From assembly GCA_035772405.1 (NCBI GenBank), contig JAYKKM010000034.1:968001-1032000 (forward strand): a stretch of DNA of 64,000 nucleotides, written 5' to 3'. Below the pieces are notes generated by a model that saw only the letters and a program-made list of their open reading frames with translations, made no database searches and was not told the origin of the DNA. Both the position numbers and the translations under genes were made by a program. Below, one piece after another: positions 19,884 to 31,278 of the stretch; position 1 is the stretch's first letter, and every line of letters begins with the position of its first letter. The DNA comes from Chrysogorgia sp. JL179-B06 (lineage: Eukaryota; Cnidaria; Anthozoa; Scleralcyonacea; Chrysogorgiidae).

Positions 19884-22800
19884 ATGGTTTTCAGTCTCAT
19901 TCACCCACATACATATGGATTTGCCAAGGTAGCAGCTTGGCAAGTAACAAGAGCGATCGTTGCCGAAATCAAACGCGATGAGAATGAGACGCCAAAGGAA
20001 CACCGAGCGCGCACGATGGAGGTGATATACAAGCGGTTCTCGCACACATTCACTGCAAGCAACTTCGCAATTGAGTTAAAATATTTTCAGAGAAAGCTGC
20101 CAGATCTACGCAAAAAGTTCAGTACGTGGAATTCGCGGAAAATACAAGAACGCCAGCAATATTTGGAAGTCTTCCCTATGGATAACTGGCATCAAATGTC
20201 TCCTCAACGCAAAGCTGCACACAGCTTGAATGATTGCAAAGGTTGCCATAGCAGATACTTGGAAAAGTCTTTATTTCCCGTGGCATCCAAGCAATTCACC
20301 AGTTCCTTAAAGAATAGTCATGTGGTCGTAGCGCATGACATTGCTTCGAAAATACCACCAGCTCCATTGAAATGCACACAACGAGTAGCAGCAGATACAG
20401 CTCGAGCAATATATAAGGAAATCAATACTGTATTTGAAAGCAGATGCAGCATGTCCCTGGCCAAAGCATTGACAAAGGTAAAGGAGTTGAATCTTGAAAC
20501 CAAGAAGTCTAAGCTTGGAAAAAAAAAGGAAAGAAGCGTCTACTTGAGGAAAGCAAAAGCAAGTTTAGAGGAACAATGGAAGAACACTTCTGTGACGAGG
20601 TACGTGTATTTATAACTACACCTATAAGTTAATTAGTGATATAAACGTGTTGTGCTGCATAGACAGCATAGAAATACAGTACAGTACTCTAAAAGTTGGT
20701 ATACTGTAATGCCCAAATCTCTGATGCAGTGGCAGCACAAGGGGAGGCGCAAGGTGGCATTACAATTGGGGCCAGGCCCCAATTTTTTTTCTGCCCCCCC
20801 CCCCCCCAAAGTTTTAGAGGTATTTATTTTCGAACATAAATACAGTACATCATAATTGCGTATTTGCACTTCTGAAAGGGCACAAGGGTAACTCAGACCA
20901 ATAATGAATCTACTTTAAGATAAAGAAGTGAATTGTTGGAAACTTTCCAGTTTAGTTTGCCCCTCGATGTCCCCCCAAAAAAACAAAAAAAAAACTGTGA
21001 GGCCTGGCGCCGCCACTTCTCTGATGAGTGTGTAACTTAGTCGTCTTCACTTGAAATGTCATATATAAACTACCTAAGAGGCTAAGGGTTGGCATATTGC
21101 TGTCATTAATAGCATATTGCTATCACAGCACAGAGGCTTGAAGTATATATAATAATTGGAGTGCATCAGCCAAATATTAATAAAATTAACTCTTTACTGA
21201 GTTAATGTAATTATTTATAATTATAAATCCTAGGTGTTATGGTAATCGTCAATCCCTGGAGGCTGCCCGACGTTCAAGACTTTCCATGGCTTTTGAAAAT
21301 AAAGAAAGTGCTCAAAACAGGATCATTACAGCTGGCAAAAAAAAAAGAAATCCTGTGGGAGATTTGACCAACATGACACGGGACAAAGAGGCTATGAAAG
21401 CAGAAGTTGCTAGTTATCCTGATGGTAATTTGGTTAACTGGTCCGATTTGGCAAGGCGGTACAATGTCTAAAACAAAAGTGATTAAGTTGCAAAGAATGG
21501 TGGACAGATTGTTCAAGAATGGTTGAAATCTGTTGGCGTTGATATCAACAGATTCAACAGGTTGAATACTGCAACCAATACCAGAGTCCGAAGGAAAAAA
21601 ATGAAAGGTGATGGACGAGAGATAACTGTGGCAACTCCACCAACCAATGAGATTATAAAGGAAGAGCTCAAAAAGAAGGTTTTGTCAGGAGAATACTCTG
21701 TTGGGCAGCTGATTGCACCTCGAAAGGTACAGTAATCAAATTGGGTAATAATCATTAGTGAGAGGATGTCAAGGTTAGCGTTTTACCCTGGTCCTCCTTT
21801 GTGCTCTGTTAATTATCTTGTTAAAATATTTAAATTTGTACAGCTTAAATAAAGTATATATACATGTACTGTATATAAATTTGTATTTACAGCTACATGC
21901 AATTAAGTCTATTATGTTGGGTACATGCATGGTTGATTTAGTCTAGTGCAAATGTTGGAATTATTGTCAGATTTAATAATATAAACAGAAAGTTTTTAAT
22001 TGCAATTTAATTACAACAAGTCCTTTGTTTAAATATTAATTTAGTATGAAAAGTTGGTATTAAACAATTCTGGAGAAATCATTAAGAGCGAATTTTATGT
22101 GGATGGGCGGAAACAACCTCTAATTGAAATAAGAGAAAGAATGTTACGAACACAAGAAAAATACATGCGGCATACATCAGGTGAAGTATACAGAGATATG
22201 GCAGTTGAAAAGATCAATGAAAGATTAGAAAGCCTGAGTATAAAGAAAAAGAAAGTGTGGATGAGAAGAGAGCCCATCTTCAGAAATTAGAGACAACAAG
22301 ACACTTCAAAGTGTGGCATGATCTGTCCACAATTGCCAACCATGGCCATCTGGTCTTCATGGTTTCATCTTTATATGACCCTGACATCTATTACACAACT
22401 GATGAGTATTACCAGCTGACCAACACCACTGTTGACATACAAACAATGATAGAAAAACCAGAGGTCTACATAGTTGCCAGATCAGGAAGCTCTGATGTTG
22501 AGCAACTAACCTATGTTGATACAAGATTGGAATGCCTAGAAGATATGGAAGTTAAACTTCAAACAACTTCAGGAAATTATGTCACTGATGTGATGCGCTT
22601 CTATCATGGCGATAGTCCAGCTCGTCAATTTGAGTGTGGACAGCAAAAAGGGGGTAATTTCTACTGTTCTGGCTGCGGAGCAAACGCACAAAGGGCATAT
22701 GAATTGGATTATTGCCTTCACTGTCCCTACATGTCTCTGTCAGATCGACAAAAGCTGATATTAGAAGGGCCCCTTGGAAGGAAAAATTATCTGCTGAAAG

Positions 22801-24541
22801 CTTACAAGCCACTCCAGCGTTTGAAGAAGGAGGAGTTAATTCAGGAACTCAACAGTAGAGGTATATACAAGGGCAAGATAAAGAATGAACTTGAGAAGCT
22901 TTTAGCAGAGGAGATGCATGGAGTTCAAAGGGTACCTGCCTTACTTTACACAAAGCCAACTAATACATTGTCATCCATTAACTGTAAAATTATGAGATGC
23001 TCCCTTTTGAACCTCTACATGATATTGGAAAACACATTGAAAATGTCATCACAGAACTCCCTGCTCACTTGCCTGAAAAAGAAGCCAACACTGTGCAAGA
23101 ATTGATCAAATTGTCTGTGGGTGCAAAAGAAACAAAGCGAACATTTGATTACCGGTGTATGTCAGTAACCCTTGCTAAACATGCCACCCAGATTTCATCA
23201 AAAGATGTACAGCAACTCATGAAATCATTGGTGGAAATTCAGAAGATCGCCTACAGTTCTGACTCAGACCGAACACCCAAGTCAGTCCTTCGACTTCATA
23301 ACTTGACATGGTATCATGGGATCTTATGCAGGGAAGTATTTGGCTTTAAGCTAAAGGAAATGACAACACGCAAGCTCTATGGCAACTACTTCCATGACAT
23401 AACATCCCATGCCGCCATGCAGCATCGTTTAATTTGTGGCAAGTCATGCAATGTTGAAGAGCAGGAGAGAGTCTTTAACACCATTACAAACATTACCAAA
23501 TCCACATCATCTAATCATCCTAGTCACATTATTGGTAATGTTTTTATTAGGTTGCAAGCTGAGAAACAGATGGATGCTTTTCAAAGCACTTGTGTTTCTA
23601 AACAACAAGCAACTGTTTCAAAGCTTGCATCATCTCTAGCACCCTATGGATATACAATAATCCAACTGAAAAAGTAAGTGATTATCTTTTAATTAGTAAA
23701 AGAGCATGGTGGATTGAGCTGGAGAATGGAGACATTGAGTTTCATGATGGTGAACAGTGCCCTCATTTCCATCCTGAAGGTCCTTCACTTTATCATTATC
23801 GTTCCAGCAATTTTAAAGATGAAGAGAAGTATCTTCAGGAATGCTGGAAGAAGTGTTTAAATCTAGGTGTGTCACTCCCGGCAAAGGTACTGCACATTGA
23901 AGATGAGGAAGGAAACATGGAGATCATTCCTTCTACCAACAACGCTGGAGTTGTTTCCATGGGCGAGGTTAAAGCAGAAAATGATCAGACTGGTGCAGAT
24001 TGTAATCTCCCTGCTGAAGATGTTGAATCTGCTGAAGAGAACATTGTCTCTTTTCAATTGGCCCCTGATAATATGGTAGACTTACCTCTTCATGAACTTG
24101 ATGACAATGTGGTTGAAGCAGCTCATTGTTCAAACTCTTGTACCACTGTTGGCCAAAATAATCGTTCTGTGAAAGGTACACAATCCAATTAAATATATGT
24201 TAATATCGCATATGTTTGTGTACAATTAGTACCAAATTATGACATGCTACAGTACGTTAAGACTTAAGACCTAACTCGTTATATAATATGAACAACACAA
24301 ATTTATTGTTTCAGGTATAGGCATAAATTTAACCATCACCATGGACCAAGACGAGATGTCGAACTCGAACAGCAGTAGCAATAACAGCAACAAAAGCCAA
24401 AATTCCATTTCTGTGTGCTTAACTAAAATGGGACAAGCTGTGGAATTTGTTTTGGGGCCGTCAAAGGAAGCTTCACAGTTTGACAAAAGTAGGCAACGAC
24501 ACAAGCAATCGCCCAGAGACAAAGGGAAGAAGAAGATATAG
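19884..24541 (+). pseudogene. multi-exon gene of an unassigned multicopy animal family, broken and fused to viral DNA
   Basis: Four exons fit GT/AG rules: about 19884-20599 (donor GTACGT), 21234-21726 (donor GTACAG), 22045-24175 (donor GTACAC) and 24315-24541 (acceptor TTGTTTCAG). The first junctions are in phase. The product would have a charged N-terminal part, a Cys-cluster FYCSGCGANAQRAYELDYCLHCPY (22666-22735), a SAP-like LKKEELIQELNSRGIYKGKI (22825-22880), and a helical region with LRLHNLTWYHGILCREVFGFK. Similar proteins are multicopy in cnidarian and sponge predictions (recollection); I know no assigned function. Two in-frame stops near 21470-21484 and frame changes near 22247, 22985 and 23650 show it is dead. 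The last codons derive from the viral block that begins at about 24524. Confidence 0.6.
20600..21233 (+). other. intron 1 of the gene above
   Basis: It starts GTACGT and ends ATCCTAG. It contains a C-rich run (15 C at about 20797-20811) inside a GGGGCCAGGCCCC repeat segment and otherwise nothing recognisable. Confidence 0.5.
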
Positions 24542-24725
24542 AAGCAGGATGGGGATTATCCTTAGAAAAACAAAACAAAAAGGGGGTAGTGTTCTAAATT
24601 TTTAGGACTTTTGGTAAAAATAGTTGGAAGTCAATTGGGATTGGGTGTTCGAAAAAAAAAAAGAAAAAAAAAGGAGGGTGGCATCCCGATATGTTCAATT
24701 TTTAACTATATATTTTTAAAAAAAC
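24524..24725 (+). pseudogene. block B copy of the basic KQKGG core-like protein gene, decayed
   Basis: From AAGAAGAAGATATAGAAG onward the DNA follows the intact gene at 52226-52453, including AACAAAAAGGGGGTAGTG and the later AAAAAAGGAGGGTGG. Several indels and stops break the frame and the start codon is missing. The 5' end is fused to the last exon of the broken host-type gene, marking the left edge of viral block B. Confidence 0.7.
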
Positions 24726-24869
24726 ATGGCAAGAAAAAGATATGGAAGAAGGAGTGTTACCCTTATCAAAATAAAACAAAAAGGAGGGGGATTAATTGGA
24801 CAGCTGATATTTAATAAAATAAAAAATTCATTGGTATCTAGAGGATACCTATCAAAAAAAAAGAATTAA
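24726..24869 (+). CDS. small basic virion-core-like protein, 47 aa
   Basis: This intact frame starts MARKRYGRRSVTLIKIKQKG and continues with two more glycines and a hydrophobic, less basic tail. The head matches the block D protein at 52226 (MARRRYRRSRR, KQKGG). The leader TTTTTAAAAAAACATGGCAAGAA is also shared, so the two genes are tandem paralogues in block B where block D keeps only one. Arg/Lys richness plus a GG-X site suits a packaged adenovirus mu/pX-like peptide processed by the viral protease. The role is inferred. Confidence 0.5.
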   Translation: MARKRYGRRSVTLIKIKQKGGGLIGQLIFNKIKNSLVSRGYLSKKKN

Positions 24870-25031
24870 AACCCTTATGAAAAATAAAAAAACACGTAAA
24901 AATTATAAACCCCTGTAAATAAGTTAATTTTTTGTTTTTTAATTAAAAATTGGTATTATTAAAACTACAACATGACTGATTGTTATTACTCTTACAATTT
25001 TTTTTACATTTTTTATTATATATTCTAACTA

Positions 25032-25270
25032 CAATCAGTGACAAAAAAACCTGGGACACATCAAATGAATCGATTTTTTTACCAAAATGTTTTAACTTTA
25101 CCCCTTGAACCCCCTCCCCCCTTTTCAGTGTTGTACTAATTGGTTGAGAAACAAACAGCAATGGTACGATGAAATAGAAATGTGTTTTTATTTATCCAAC
25201 ATTGAATAGGGGGCAAGGGTGAGTAATGAATATTTTCAGTGAAGTGTCCCAATAATAATGTCACTGATTG
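25032..25270. mobile_element. MITE copy 1 (239 bp), left member of a composite
   Basis: The ends CAATCAGTGAC and GTCACTGATTG are inverted. Subterminal CCTGGGACAC and GTGTCCCAAT are also inverted. The left flank is TA within viral sequence. The right flank is TCTGA, not TA. It is about 95 percent identical by eye to the copy at 26861-27099. Confidence 0.8.
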
Positions 25271-26860
25271 TCTGAAAAATACACGTTAAGCATTTTATAA
25301 TTTGTTTTGGAAATAGTTTTCAAAAGGCAAAAATGGCATTACACATCTACAAGAGCAAATACTGTACGTTGACAGCGAAAATACATATACTGTAAGTTGA
25401 CAGCGAAAATGTGGCTTTAAAACCACTCGTATTGTTCTGGGAATGAAATAGTAAACAAGCCTGTTATCGATTGCGCACGTCCGTGCGTAACTACAGTATG
25501 CGAAAAACTAATCAACACTAATCTTACTTCGCATAGTAGCACAAATAAAAGATCACAACACTCATGAACTAACACTTTTGTCAAGCATTTGCAAAGTTAC
25601 TAAGGCTTCCTGCAGGGCATAAAGTTTCACGTTACATGGCCATTGCATTCGCAAGTTACTTTTTCCTTGCGAATTATAATATACCTTACGATTACTGGAA
25701 TTCAAATAATACTTAATTCACACAAGTAATTACCAGCTATTTATGATAAAATTTGCACAAGTAACCACAAGTAACTACAAGTAACCACAAGTAACCACGA
25801 ACATTCTAAAAATATAGAAATGGATAATCTAATTTATAATAAAATTTTTATTATAAATAAAAAAATAATTTAAAATTTAAAAAAATATTATTATTATTAT
25901 TAATTATTATTTTAATTTAAAAATTATTTTAAATTTTTTAATTTAAAATTTTTATTATAAATAGATAATCTAATTTATAATAAAATTTTTTTAGATAATC
26001 TAATTTATTTTAATTTGCCATGGTTACTTGTGGTTACTTGTGGTTACTTGTGCTAACTTCTAAAATATAGAACTTTTGATATGGTTACTTGAGTAAAATC
26101 GTTTCCAAAGAACAATATCAGTATCATACATTGTTTACTTTGCTACTTGGTCTTTTTTACTGCCCTTTAATTGGGGATGAACTTTCCTAGCGAGAGAAAT
26201 ATGCCGCTCAGAGGGCATTTCCTGTTATTGTGCCTGCGAGCGTTTAGTTTAGAAATTGAGAACTTTCTATATAAACGATTTCAATGACTTTAAATGGCCA
26301 TATAAACCTTCAGCGTTTCTCTCAAACGCAGTTATACTGATTCTGTGCGCAATGAAGAATGTTCATACTGGTTGTTCATTACCACTAATATTGTAATATC
26401 AAAATTCAACAGGAAATATAACGCAAGGGATAGTATAAATGCGCAAGCTGTTTGTGAAAGGATTGACATAAACGGCATATTGTTCACCCGAGGAATATTA
26501 CTTGACTGAAATTCAACCACATTCCATATTATTAATAGCTTTTTGTAGCAGTTTGTCATAGAAAATAGATTGTATTATTTCGAATGCCCATGTGGCATTC
26601 TAATATGAAACGAATAACTTTTATTTGGGTCGCATTTTGCAGGCGCACGTGCTTTAACTAACATGTCATCATGAAGGTTTCATATTTCTGCTTAATTGCT
26701 TTGAAGAAACAAAGTTCCGGGAAAAACAACAAACAATCTGCTTTAAAATAATGTTAGCACATCTAGTTAATTTCCTAAACCGAACAACTTTATTTTTTAT
26801 TGGCAATTGTAATGTAATAATACGGAATATGTATGCAATAAATGAAATTTATTAATCAGA
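25271..26860. other. 1.6-kb segment between two MITE copies
   Basis: It begins TCTGA and ends TCAGA, extending the inner MITE ends into a 16-bp inverted pair. It contains an AT-rich core (25810-26010) flanked by inverted arrays of CACAAGTAAC (25750-25800) and GGTTACTTGTG (26018-26055). No gene is recognised. A 75-codon minus frame at 26332-26559 is unsupported. Confidence 0.6.
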
Positions 26861-27099
26861 CAATCAGTGACAAAAAAACCTGGGACACATCAAATGAATC
26901 GATTTTTTTCCCAAAATGTTTTAACTTTACCCCTTGAACCCCCCTCCCCCCTTTTCAATAATGTACTAATCGGTTGAGAAACAAACAGCAATGGTACGAT
27001 GAAATAGAAATGTGTTTTTCTTTATCCAACATTGAATAGGGGGCAAGGGGAGTAATGAATATTTTCAGTGAAGTGTCCCAATAATAATGTCACTGATTG
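26861..27099. mobile_element. MITE copy 2 (239 bp), right member of a composite
   Basis: It has the same sequence and orientation as copy 1. Its right end abuts TA and then viral sequence (GTACACTACCCAAAATTG) that continues the viral text left of copy 1. Block D (52576-52600) shows the empty site TTCCTACGAGTACACTACC, so the whole 2-kb unit was inserted between the two TA dinucleotides. Confidence 0.8.
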
Positions 27100-27139
27100 T
27101 AGTACACTACCCAAAATTGTTTTTTTTTTTTTTAATTTA

Positions 27140-27576
27140 ATATCATTATTTTCGACTTCATTACGACATTTATTGTATAAATATAATAAACTCCAATTTC
27201 CTCACACGGTAGTATTTTTGGATTGTAATTGTTTACTTTGAATATATTGAAATTTTAGTCCTTTTTTTACACTATAATCATACCAATATTCACGTTTATA
27301 AAACGATACATCTTTAGCAAAACTATCAAAAAAATACATATGTTTTTCTTTATCCAACCATATAGCAACCCAATGTTGACCGTTTTGATCTGCTTCATCC
27401 GTATTCCAAATCCAACACGAAGGATAAAAAAATTTTTTAGGAAAAATATTTGCAGGAAATGTACCCAAATAATATTTATTTAAAAACTTATTTATTTTTG
27501 CAATTTTATTAATCTCGTTCGTAAATAAAAATTGGGTTAAAAAACAATGTAAATTCATTGATTTTTTCGTCACCAT
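27140..27576 (-). pseudogene. adenovirus-type protease, block B copy, broken
   Basis: It follows the block D protease closely through MNLHCFLTQFLF, TDEADQNGQHWVAIW and FFDSFAKD. The codon for the active-site cysteine, just after KNTTV, is TGA. Recognisable sequence (GNWSLLYLYN) continues past it to about 27140. The His and Asp positions are intact. This copy cannot give an active enzyme. Confidence 0.8.
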
Positions 27577-27797
27577 TTTCTTTGTGTTGAATAAGGTGTT
27601 GAAGGAGGGGTAGGAATGTGGGTACTGAAGGATGTAGATGGTTCTTCGTTACTCGCAGCAGAAAGACCAGAAGTTGTTTTTCGCAAATTTATATAACGTT
27701 GTCGTAATTTTATATTACGTATATAATATGCAGGCATATGTAATTTTTTCAATTCTTTTAAAGCAACCGTCTGCTTATGTTGTGTAAGATTGAACAT
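27570..27797 (-). CDS. late-cassette protein X, block B copy (75 aa)
   Basis: The frame starts MFNLTQHKQTVALKELKKL and ends with a Pro/Thr/Ser-rich tail (STHIPTPPSTPYSTQ). It overlaps the protease start by a few bases, as in block D, where the counterpart (53089-53325) has an in-frame TGA. Here it is uninterrupted. I do not recognise a family. Its position next to the protease and capsid genes and its basic/Pro-rich make-up suggest a minor virion protein. Confidence 0.5.
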   Translation of the reverse strand: MFNLTQHKQTVALKELKKLHMPAYYIRNIKLRQRYINLRKTTSGLSAASNEEPSTSFSTHIPTPPSTPYSTQRKW

Positions 27798-27916
27798 GTT
27801 TTGTTTGCTGACATTATGCGTTAAATCGTATAATAAATCATGATGGTTTATTCCAACACCGTTTAATTTTATTATATCTGTATCTTTAATTTAATTTTTT
27901 TATTTTCAATAAATTA

Positions 27917-28242
27917 TTTTATTTGTTGACCACTTGTTACAGTCGGTGTTTTCTTTACCTCGGGTGGTTCATCATTGTTAACCTCATTTACTATTTCTTT
28001 TTTTTTTTCTTCATCTTTTGTTGTCTTTTTAAAAAACTAACCATACTCTCTGGGACACGTTGATCATTATTAATTTTTTGCATTTCTTCTTTGATTTTAT
28101 TTTTACTTTCAATCAGTTCGAAATTATTTTTGTTGTTAATTACCTGCAATAATTTTTCGTTTTCATGATCATTTTTGATTAAATCTAAAAGTTCATTTAA
28201 TTTACTCGGATTAATTAATTGCATTTTATTTACTTCGGACAT
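27917..28242 (-). pseudogene. late-cassette 109-aa coiled-coil protein, block B copy
   Basis: It starts MSEVNKMQLINPSKLNELLD and is about 85 percent identical to the block D protein (53443-53772). A long A-run near 27995-28005 shifts the frame, replacing the normal C-terminus by lysines. Sequence corresponding to the proper end (PTVTSGQQIK-like) is still present near 27920. Confidence 0.65.
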
Positions 28243-29716
28243 TATTTTTTTATTTGTTGGTTAAGTAATTTGTATGCTTTTTGATATATGTTGATGATAC
28301 GAAATTCCTCAGATAATAATATTTTTAAGTCTTTTTCTTTTATTTTGTTCTTAGAAAACTTATTCAAAATATATTTATTATGTATTGGATGACCCACGAT
28401 AAGCTTATGATGAACGACGGAAAAACCGAATTCATGCTAATTGGAACCCGCCAGCAACTAAATAAATTACAGCCAATCAATTTATTAGTAAGTAATTCTG
28501 AGATTCAACCTAGTTCTAATGTAAAAAGTCTTGGCTGCTGGCTCGATACACACCTACGGATGTCTGACCATATTACGAATGTGTGTAAAGCCTGCTTCTT
28601 CCATCTTCACAATATCAGACGTATCAAGAAGTACTTATAAAGAGATTGTTTATTGATCTTGGTTCATGCATTCATCACTAGTAAGATGGACTATTGCAAT
28701 AGTTTACTCTATGGTCTTCCCAAGAAACAAGTATCCAAACTCCAGCGCGTTCAGAATGCTGCAGCTCGATTGGTTATGGATGTAAGGAAACATTCTCACA
28801 TTACGCCCATATTATTTTAACTTCATTGGCTTCCAGTCCACGCAAGAATACACTTTAAATATTACTGTTTACTTTTAAAGCTGTTCACAACCTAGCGCCA
28901 TCATACATTAAAAATCTCATTCAAATTAAATCGAAGTCTTCTTACTCTCTTCGATCTAATAGTGGTATTTTACTCGAATGGCCGAAAGGAAAGATGCTTG
29001 TCACACTGGGTGGAAGATCCTTTTCTGCAGCCGCCCCACGATTGTGGAACAGTCTTCCTCTTTGCATACGTAGAATCACTTCTATTGAACCTTTTAAAAA
29101 ATCTCTTAAAACTTATCTTTTTGAACAAAGTTTTAATTGTTAGTCTTAGAAATATGTGATTATATTTTTCTAGGAATACGATATTATATATGATATCATT
29201 ATATATTGGTTTTAGGAATATGATTTTGTATATAACTTTGTAACATCTGATGTAAAGCGCTATTGATCCAACATTGTAAATAGGGCTATATAAGTATTAC
29301 ATTTATTATTTATTATTATATTATTATCACTGGAAAGTTGGATAGAAATTTTTTTATTTAAAATATTTTTAGCAATGTATTGTAATTTATTAATTAATTG
29401 AGAATCTAACAAGGTATTTTTTTTATCAATATCTGCTTTAAGATATTTTTTTAACGATGGTAATAAATCCTTTTTTTTTTTCAAAGGCTTTTTTCTTTAT
29501 TTTATTTAATTTAGCTAATGTTTCTAAAAATTTTAAATCATCTTCGCAACTTGATGAAGAAGAAGTTATTGAACTTTCACTATCCATTTCATCACTAACA
29601 TCATCGCTAACAACATCACTATCATCTTCATCATCATCATCTCTTGAATTATCATTTTTTTCATCGTCTTTTTTTTCCTCTTCTTTTTTTAATTCATCAT
29701 TTTTTTCTTCATTCAT
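28226..29716 (-). pseudogene. acidic late protein, block B copy, split by a LINE insertion
   Basis: The N-terminal part (29328-29716) has the acidic stretch NDNSRDDDDEDDSDVVSDD and the SSSSSCEDD block of the block D gene (53756-54313). The gene is cut after the SSDN codons by the LINE at 28382-29327. The rest (28226-28381) resumes at the same codon. A T-run indel near 29470 adds a frameshift. Confidence 0.75.
28382..29327 (+). mobile_element. 5'-truncated L2/CR1-type LINE inserted in a viral gene
   Basis: Coding pieces include [49 protein letters not shown] and [12 protein letters not shown] from the RT thumb. The 3' UTR has GTAAAGCGCTATTGATC and AGGGCTATATAAGTATTA, the classic L2-type tail, then an ATT microsatellite. 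The empty site is preserved in block D at 53911 (TTTATTATCACTGGAAAG), so the insertion came after the two viral copies separated. Several stops are present. Confidence 0.85.
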
Positions 29717-29873
29717 TTTTTTTATGCGTAAACTGAAAATGGTGGAAATACAAGAATATGTTCACGATTTAGTGGTATTTTGTTAATACCTGTTTTTTTT
29801 ATTTTTGTTTTTTTATTCTATTCTTTGTTGTAATGGGTTTTGTTTTCTTCATAATTTTTTGTACATCCCCTTG

Positions 29874-30823
29874 TTACAAATGTTGATAATTAAATGCTGT
29901 GTAATAATCTTGCAGGGGTATTTAATCCTACTTTAATTTCATTTCGAAATTCACCAATAAATATTAACGCACCTCAATTGTATTTTGAGAAAAATGAAAA
30001 TCAACATTAACATTTCCTGACGGTCTTATGGGTAATACTGAAAGATGAGAGTCTCTATTATCTGTTAAATCAAATGCTGATATACAATATCCGTTTATAA
30101 AGTCATTATAAGTCATGGGCATTTATGAATAGTGACGATTTAATACCGAGCGAATTTTGAGTAAGCTTCAGCATGATTTTCTATTCTCCCTTCAACAGCG
30201 TTATTTACCGAAACTTCAACATTATCATAATTAGGCCAGGTAAAATCAAAAATATTATGAGTATATGCCCCGTTCCAATTTGCTAATGGAGAAAATACAA
30301 TATATAAACGTGTAGGAACGCTACCATTAAACACATCGATTACTTGATGTGAATTTCGTCCTGCAGCTAACTATTCAGTAATACAACGATAATTGGTTGT
30401 ATAATATAATTTTTCTTTATTATGGATCATCATTTCTGTATTAATTGCATTTGATAATTGTTTTTTGGTTTAAATACAGGAATTTTTATTTTAAAATCGT
30501 CTAGGGTAATTATAGTATCAGAAACGGGCATATTAGCATGATCGGCACCCATCATTACAATTGTATTTAATGCACGCGTTAAACGTAATTCAACTTTATA
30601 CGCTGCAGGAATATATACTTCAGCACCACCTTTACTAAATAATGAACAATCAATATCATCTATCAAATGCTGTGATTGATTTTGAAATGCAATTACTTTT
30701 TGTCTCCCTCCTGCATTTACGACATTAGCATTATCAGTGAAACCAACGATACTTCTCATATGTTCGGCTGTATCTAAATATGTTAAATTAAGCTCTCTAG
30801 AATCTTTATATCCCGACGGTATT
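29874..30823 (-). pseudogene. major capsid protein, block B fragment (middle and C-terminal part)
   Basis: It overlaps the block D capsid fragment through NANVVNAGGRQK and EIDCSLFS-like sequence. It then continues into regions absent from D: VYIPAAYKVELRLTRALN, DVFNGSVPTRLYIVFSP, NWNGAYTHNIFDF and a final YYTAFNYQHL. Two stops or frameshifts interrupt it near 30360-30475 and another near 30120. The N-terminal part is missing: at 30823 capsid sequence gives way abruptly to the repeat seen in block A. The double jelly-roll assignment rests on gene neighbourhood and these strand-like blocks. Confidence 0.65.
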
Positions 30824-30996
30824 CCAAAAAAAATTAGATGTTATGTACCTGGAAAAAGTGTATACCGTAATTATTTCTTAGTTACGGTATTTTTAAAAAA
30901 TTATGTCAAAAATTTTAGATGCAATGTTTCAAAAAATTATTTGGTGTTTTTTAAATAGATGAAATATATTTAAAAAAAATAGATGAAATGTACTTT
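30824..30996. repeat. rearranged fragment of the block A repeat
   Basis: The text ATGTACCTGGAAAAAGT, then TATACCGTAA, then TTCTTAGTTACGGTATTTTT, then units of TTTTAGATG(C/A)AATGT, reproduces pieces from 17340-17580 in a different order. It marks the junction between block B and block C. Confidence 0.55.
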
Positions 30997-31096
30997 AACA
31001 CACAATAAAAAACTTTTTTTTGAAACAAAATTCTCTTTATTTTTTTATTAATCTAAATACATTTCTTTATTAATACAACTAAGTATGGAATTATCA
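30997..31096. repeat. 95-bp direct repeat, copy 1 (partner at 32309-32404)
   Basis: TTTAACACACAATAAAAA, TTCTCTTTATTTTTT, ATACATTTCTTTATTAATAC and AACTAAGTAT are shared in order with 32309-32404. Both copies include the C-terminal codons SCINKEMYL of a small minus-strand paralogue plus its 3' flank, so the repeat reflects gene duplication. Confidence 0.6.
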
Positions 31097-31278
31097 GTTA
31101 TCATTATTGTTGTTATATATTTTTGCGGACAAAGATTTTCCCCATCTACCACTTCTAAATATAATTTATACCTGGATAGCGTACGAAAGGGTAAGTACAT
31201 ACAGTTTCGTAAAATATATTTTTGGTTTGGACAATTGCATTGAAGAGTATTAAGATCACAGTGGGTATATATTTTGTT
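31048..31278 (-). pseudogene. block C minus-strand small-gene family member (partial)
   Basis: The reading frame CDLNTLQCNCPNQKYILRNC, then YKLYLEVVDGENLCPQKYIT and SCINKEMYLD ends at 31048. It lines up with the intact gene at 36588-36875 (YDLHYLKENC, NQKFIVLKC, IYINLEVMEY, QYITTHV). An upstream stop and the lack of a start codon make it a fragment. Confidence 0.5.

Noticed and set aside
25032..27099. LTR retrotransposon with the two 239-bp copies as LTRs
   Set aside because: The copies lack TG/CA ends, have their own terminal inverted repeats, insert at TA, and the interior has no gag/pol, primer-binding site or polypurine tract.
27140..27576. Selenocysteine protease (TGA at the active-site Cys)
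   Set aside because: This copy is decayed and other TGAs in the region are plainly disruptive; no SECIS-like hairpin was evident.
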